Source: Isoperla grammatica (Eukaryota; Arthropoda; Insecta; Plecoptera; Perlodidae). Taken from it: a DNA stretch of 64,000 nt. Position 1 is the first letter of the stretch. The number at the start of each line of letters is the position of its first letter. The notes under the pieces are model-generated. The model saw nothing but the letters and a program-made list of their open reading frames with translations, made no database searches and was not told the origin of the DNA. The position numbers and the translations under genes are program-made. Shown one piece after another: positions 60,724 to 64,000 of this stretch. Where the stretch lies: NCBI GenBank assembly GCA_945910005.1, contig OX246740.1, forward strand, positions 49,401,353-49,465,352. Reading direction: 5' to 3'.

Positions 60724-62640
60724 ATTGTTGCCAAAATATTTATCATTGTGGTGATCGCTAAAGTTGTAGTAGTTTTTCCTGAAGGACCACTGACAACCAC
60801 TCAATGGAAAGAAAGCTGATAATTTATGTAGTTCATGGAACGGTTTTCGTAACTTGCATTTCCTGATGCCCAATGATTAAGCAGTCTACCGTTAGCTCAC
60901 GTAAGAGTACACACGTAGTACTGTAACTTAACATGTTTTAAAAATCCTTATTTGATTGATACAGAAATTAATTAGTTTTGTTAATACATTACACCAATTT
61001 AATTATATAAACTATCAGGAAGCTGGGCTAGACCTCGATCTATGATGGGTAAAAAGCTAAAAACACACTGCAAACATTCTAAAAATAGTCACCTTACAAA
61101 TATTGCTAAGTGACCATTCGGAGAGCACGGACGGTATTTGATGCATGCATTTTTATGGTTGCGAAATGATACAGTTATAAATATCACATAAATCACAATT
61201 TTAGCTCTGTATCAAATCATATAGTCTAAATCAAACATTAAAATTAACTCATCATACGACAACCCTATTAACAAAAGAAAGTACATTCATTACAATATCT
61301 TGTTCAGTTCATACTCAGGTCAAGTGGCAAATAACCACCAGTATTGTAATAAACATAAGAATCTAAATTTTATCTTGTACGAATCACACGTTTGCCTATA
61401 CTCTATATTATATCTACAAGTTCAAAATACATACTATACATATATATAAAAATTAACTTTGTGACCAAATTTAATAATTACAGTCTAACAATTTTCACAC
61501 AACCATAGTAGTCTATTTATATAATTTTAGACAATGTACCGGTTCAGTTCCAAATTCAAAGAAATCTGATCTACTGATAAAAACTCCCAAGGAAATCGAG
61601 ATTTCTTTGTAAACTAGGCACTGTACTTTAAAATCACCTCAATTCATAAGGCTCACTTAGATGCTTACATTTACTGTGTATCCCCTAAATGAAAATTTAC
61701 AAAATGGAATGGTAAATCTCATTGTTAATATTTACCTTACAATGTTTTAGCCCAATGTTTGGAATTTTCAACCTATCCAGAGTTTATTAAAATCATTTAC
61801 GCGTACAGAAGGGAAAATGCAGCGTGGGTCAATTAAGTGCATTCCCTAAACTTAAACCAAGTAATAGAATTGTTACGCTACTACATTGTGTTGTATTCAT
61901 GTTTCAATCTTCATTTAAGGGATCCACCAACGGATTTTATATTGAGCGCCGTAATCGATCGACTAATTAAATTACTACACTAATATTACATGATTAGGAC
62001 GTTTGTTGAGATTGATCAATACGACAATGAGATTTCTGGACCACTTTGCTAGTTTCTTTTTCCAGCTGCTCACAGATGAGTTTTGGGATATATGAATGAA
62101 TGAATGATATGCAAGGTAGTTCCTAACTTGCTATTAAATCAACTGTACCTGTTTACACTAATAGAAGTGTATGAAAATGATTCAGGTACCTATTTTGTAT
62201 TTTAACCACAAGTGAGCCGGAGCTCAAGGGAATGGGTAAACTCGGAAACGAAGCCATTTGAATTCTCTTTGAAAATGTACAGTAATTGACACAGGATACG
62301 TGACTTTAAAACTTGAAAAACCTCACAATTGTGATATTAATTAAAGCAATGAACCCCAGTAAATTATTATGTTCAATTCTATATTGCAAACGCCTTATTT
62401 AAAATAAGAAATATTATTTGAAATTGGTATTTTAGGACGAGTTTCTAATCTGAGCATAATTAACACTTGACAGTTTTTATAATATTCAAAATCCAGCAGG
62501 TAGAGCTTTCATCAAGTTTCAGTTTAATCTAAATTATGAAATAACAATATAATTTACTATATTCATGATCTGAATAATTAATGTTTTCTCAGCTATTGCA
62601 CAAGTTGTTACTATTCACAAAGCCCAAAAGCCCTTTACTT
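60724..62640. other. Non-coding, no gene seen
   Basis: About 1.9 kb of AT-rich sequence without convincing frames, RNA genes or repeat boundaries. Confidence 0.5.
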
Positions 62641-62899
62641 ACTTGCAATGTACTCTCCATTTGTACAAGCCTTGGATCAGACAATGTTAGGAGATAATAG
62701 TGGCTGCTATCTCCTAATAACTACACTTTACAGAAACAACAACCATTTTCCAATTATCACGATAAAAAGTCAAGATGCTCGTCGACACTTGAATCGAATT
62801 CGAATGACTTCATTTCCGCATGATTTACCCCAAAGGCAAAAAGGATTCGTAAGGCAAGCACTCGCTCGCTTGCACATATACGAACGAGGGTCTGTTTAT

Positions 62900-63080
62900 A
62901 CATAGTTCTCTCCGACGTTCTTGTGCGTTGCTCCGCGCCAGTTTGCAACGTCCGAAGTGGTCGCCGGAGTCGGTTTGACCGGCATGACCCGCCGTGTCGG
63001 CGCGACCTCGGGATTGAGGCCAAGGCCAGGCTTGGCTGGGGGGACCGGTGCACTGGGAGGTAACCTAAACGTTCACAAAC
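62900..63080. other. GC-rich, CpG-containing island
   Basis: A sharp GC-rich patch in AT-rich surroundings (GCTCCGCGCCAG, GGTCGCCGGAGTCGG, CGTGTCGGCGCGACCTCGGG). On + an ATG at 62984 opens 25 codons ending at a donor-like GGGAG/GTAACC (63060). On - a 120-aa frame spans it. It could be a promoter or first exon of a gene outside the window; neither frame is recognisable. Confidence 0.35.
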
Positions 63081-63275
63081 TCGTTTAGTCCAAGTTTCTT
63101 GCAGGGTGACGAAAACCATAAAAAAAAAATGTTCTTCATGCCAAAAATATTGTCAAATTGTAGCCTAAATTGTGGTTATTGAATAATACTGAATGACAGT
63201 GACAGCCTAATTTTACAAGTGCTAACACTGAAAAAAAATGGTATCAAAAAATATTCTCAATTTCAGATAGTTCTA

Positions 63276-63898
63276 CCATTGAGTTTATTAGTGTAGGGTT
63301 AGAGACCCAGCGGCCATTGGCGGCTATCTACCAATAAATTTCCCGTGGACTCTAGTAGTACGATCTCGTACCGCTAGAAAGCGCTACACGTACCCACTGA
63401 TGTCAGCGTTCCTGTGGAAAGAAAGGGATACTACGTAGTACGCGCAGATGCGAAGTCGGTTAGGTAGTAGTATCCAGATGGTGGTGGATATTGTTATTAA
63501 AGCATTATCATCTGTTCTGATAAACATGTCAAACGGGCACGAAGTTAACAATAAGTAAGCTAATACTTTATTACAACACAATATATAAGGTTTTATACAT
63601 TATATAGGCTAGGCTGTAGTACTACGTTACTAATGTAGGCCTATTTATCTAGGCCTAGGCTTATTGTAGCCTAGTAATGGCCTAGACTAAAAGAGTTGGG
63701 CCTAGACCTAGGCTAGACCTAAGCCACGTGATCGTACTACGTAGTATCCCTTCTTTCCACAGGAACGCTGACATCAGTGGGTACGTGTAGCGCTTTCTAG
63801 CAGTACGAGATCGTACTACTAGAGTCCACGGGAAATTTATTGGTAGATAGCCGCCAATGGCCGCTGGGTCTCTAACCCTACACTAATAAACTCAATGG
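63276..63898. mobile_element. 623-bp inverted-repeat element, TSD TTCTA
   Basis: Arms of about 170 bp (CCATTGAGTTTATTAGTGTA, GACCCAGCGGCCATTGGCGG, GTAGCGCTTTCTAG inverse, GATACTACGTAGTA) are nearly identical. TTCTA flanks both ends (63271-63275, 63899-63903). The loop includes 63600-63720, rich in AGGCCTA and CCTAGG words. No coding frame. Confidence 0.88.
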
Positions 63899-64000
63899 TT
63901 CTACTACATTTGTATTCGTAAAAAGAAATGTAAAGACTCTTACCTAGTATTCGGGAGGCTGGGAGTGTCTTCGGGACTACTCTCCTCCCACGAACCATCG

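Noticed and set aside
62757..63119. 120-aa minus-strand gene
   Set aside because: No recognisable motif; Arg/Ser-rich translation is what a GC-rich island gives in any frame.

Overview
The window reads as intron- and repeat-rich nuclear DNA of an invertebrate metazoan, probably marine. Its one intact cellular gene has 7 coding exons with GT-AG introns, and almost everything else is transposon-derived or tandem-repeat DNA. AGGCCTA-rich stretches (around 52.2 kb and 63.6 kb), a LINE with a PHD-finger ORF1, and dense MITEs and tRNA-derived repeats recall echinoderm or hemichordate DNA, but I cannot place the species. No rRNA, CRISPR, operon or bacterial feature is visible.

Layout. 0-5.7 kb: microsatellite, a 77-bp minisatellite, MITEs, a 1-kb TIR element and a 535-bp palindrome. 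5.7-16.4 kb: an uninterrupted satellite of about 117 units of 92 bp (with an 87-bp deletion variant), whose right three quarters is a recent tandem duplication of a 45-unit, 4,095-bp block. 16.4-29.6 kb: nested inverted-repeat elements, several with readable target-site duplications (PIF/Harbinger-like TAA, CACTA-like TAT, TTAA elements), plus copies of an unidentified dispersed GC-rich repeat. 30.0-35.4 kb: one LINE (PHD ORF1, then APE endonuclease plus reverse transcriptase ORF2) lying inside an ATT microsatellite. Its ORF1 is frameshifted and its ORF2 is split by a 250-bp MITE. 35.4-51.8 kb: more dispersed-repeat copies, a second LINE fragment, two long direct duplications (38.8/41.75 kb and 40.8/50.7 kb), a hAT MITE with a perfect 8-bp TSD, tRNA-like SINE heads, many poly-C/G tracts and a 660-bp palindrome.

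52.3-58.6 kb: a complete NPRL3 gene on the + strand (584 codons). NPRL3 is the GATOR1 subunit that, with NPRL2 and DEPDC5, restrains mTORC1 when amino acids are scarce. Its intron 2 holds an internally deleted hAT transposon (1,130 bp, perfect 8-bp TSD AAGTGCCC) with remains of a transposase reading frame, and intron 5 holds a 511-bp MITE. 58.6-64 kb: no convincing gene, only SINE-like pieces, two MITEs and a GC-rich island near 63 kb.

The only genes that work together here are those of the LINE, and that copy is dead. NPRL3 partners are not in the window. The most informative part is the order of insertions: several elements sit inside other elements, and the pre-insertion sequence can be checked against a sister arm, a sister copy or a restored reading frame.
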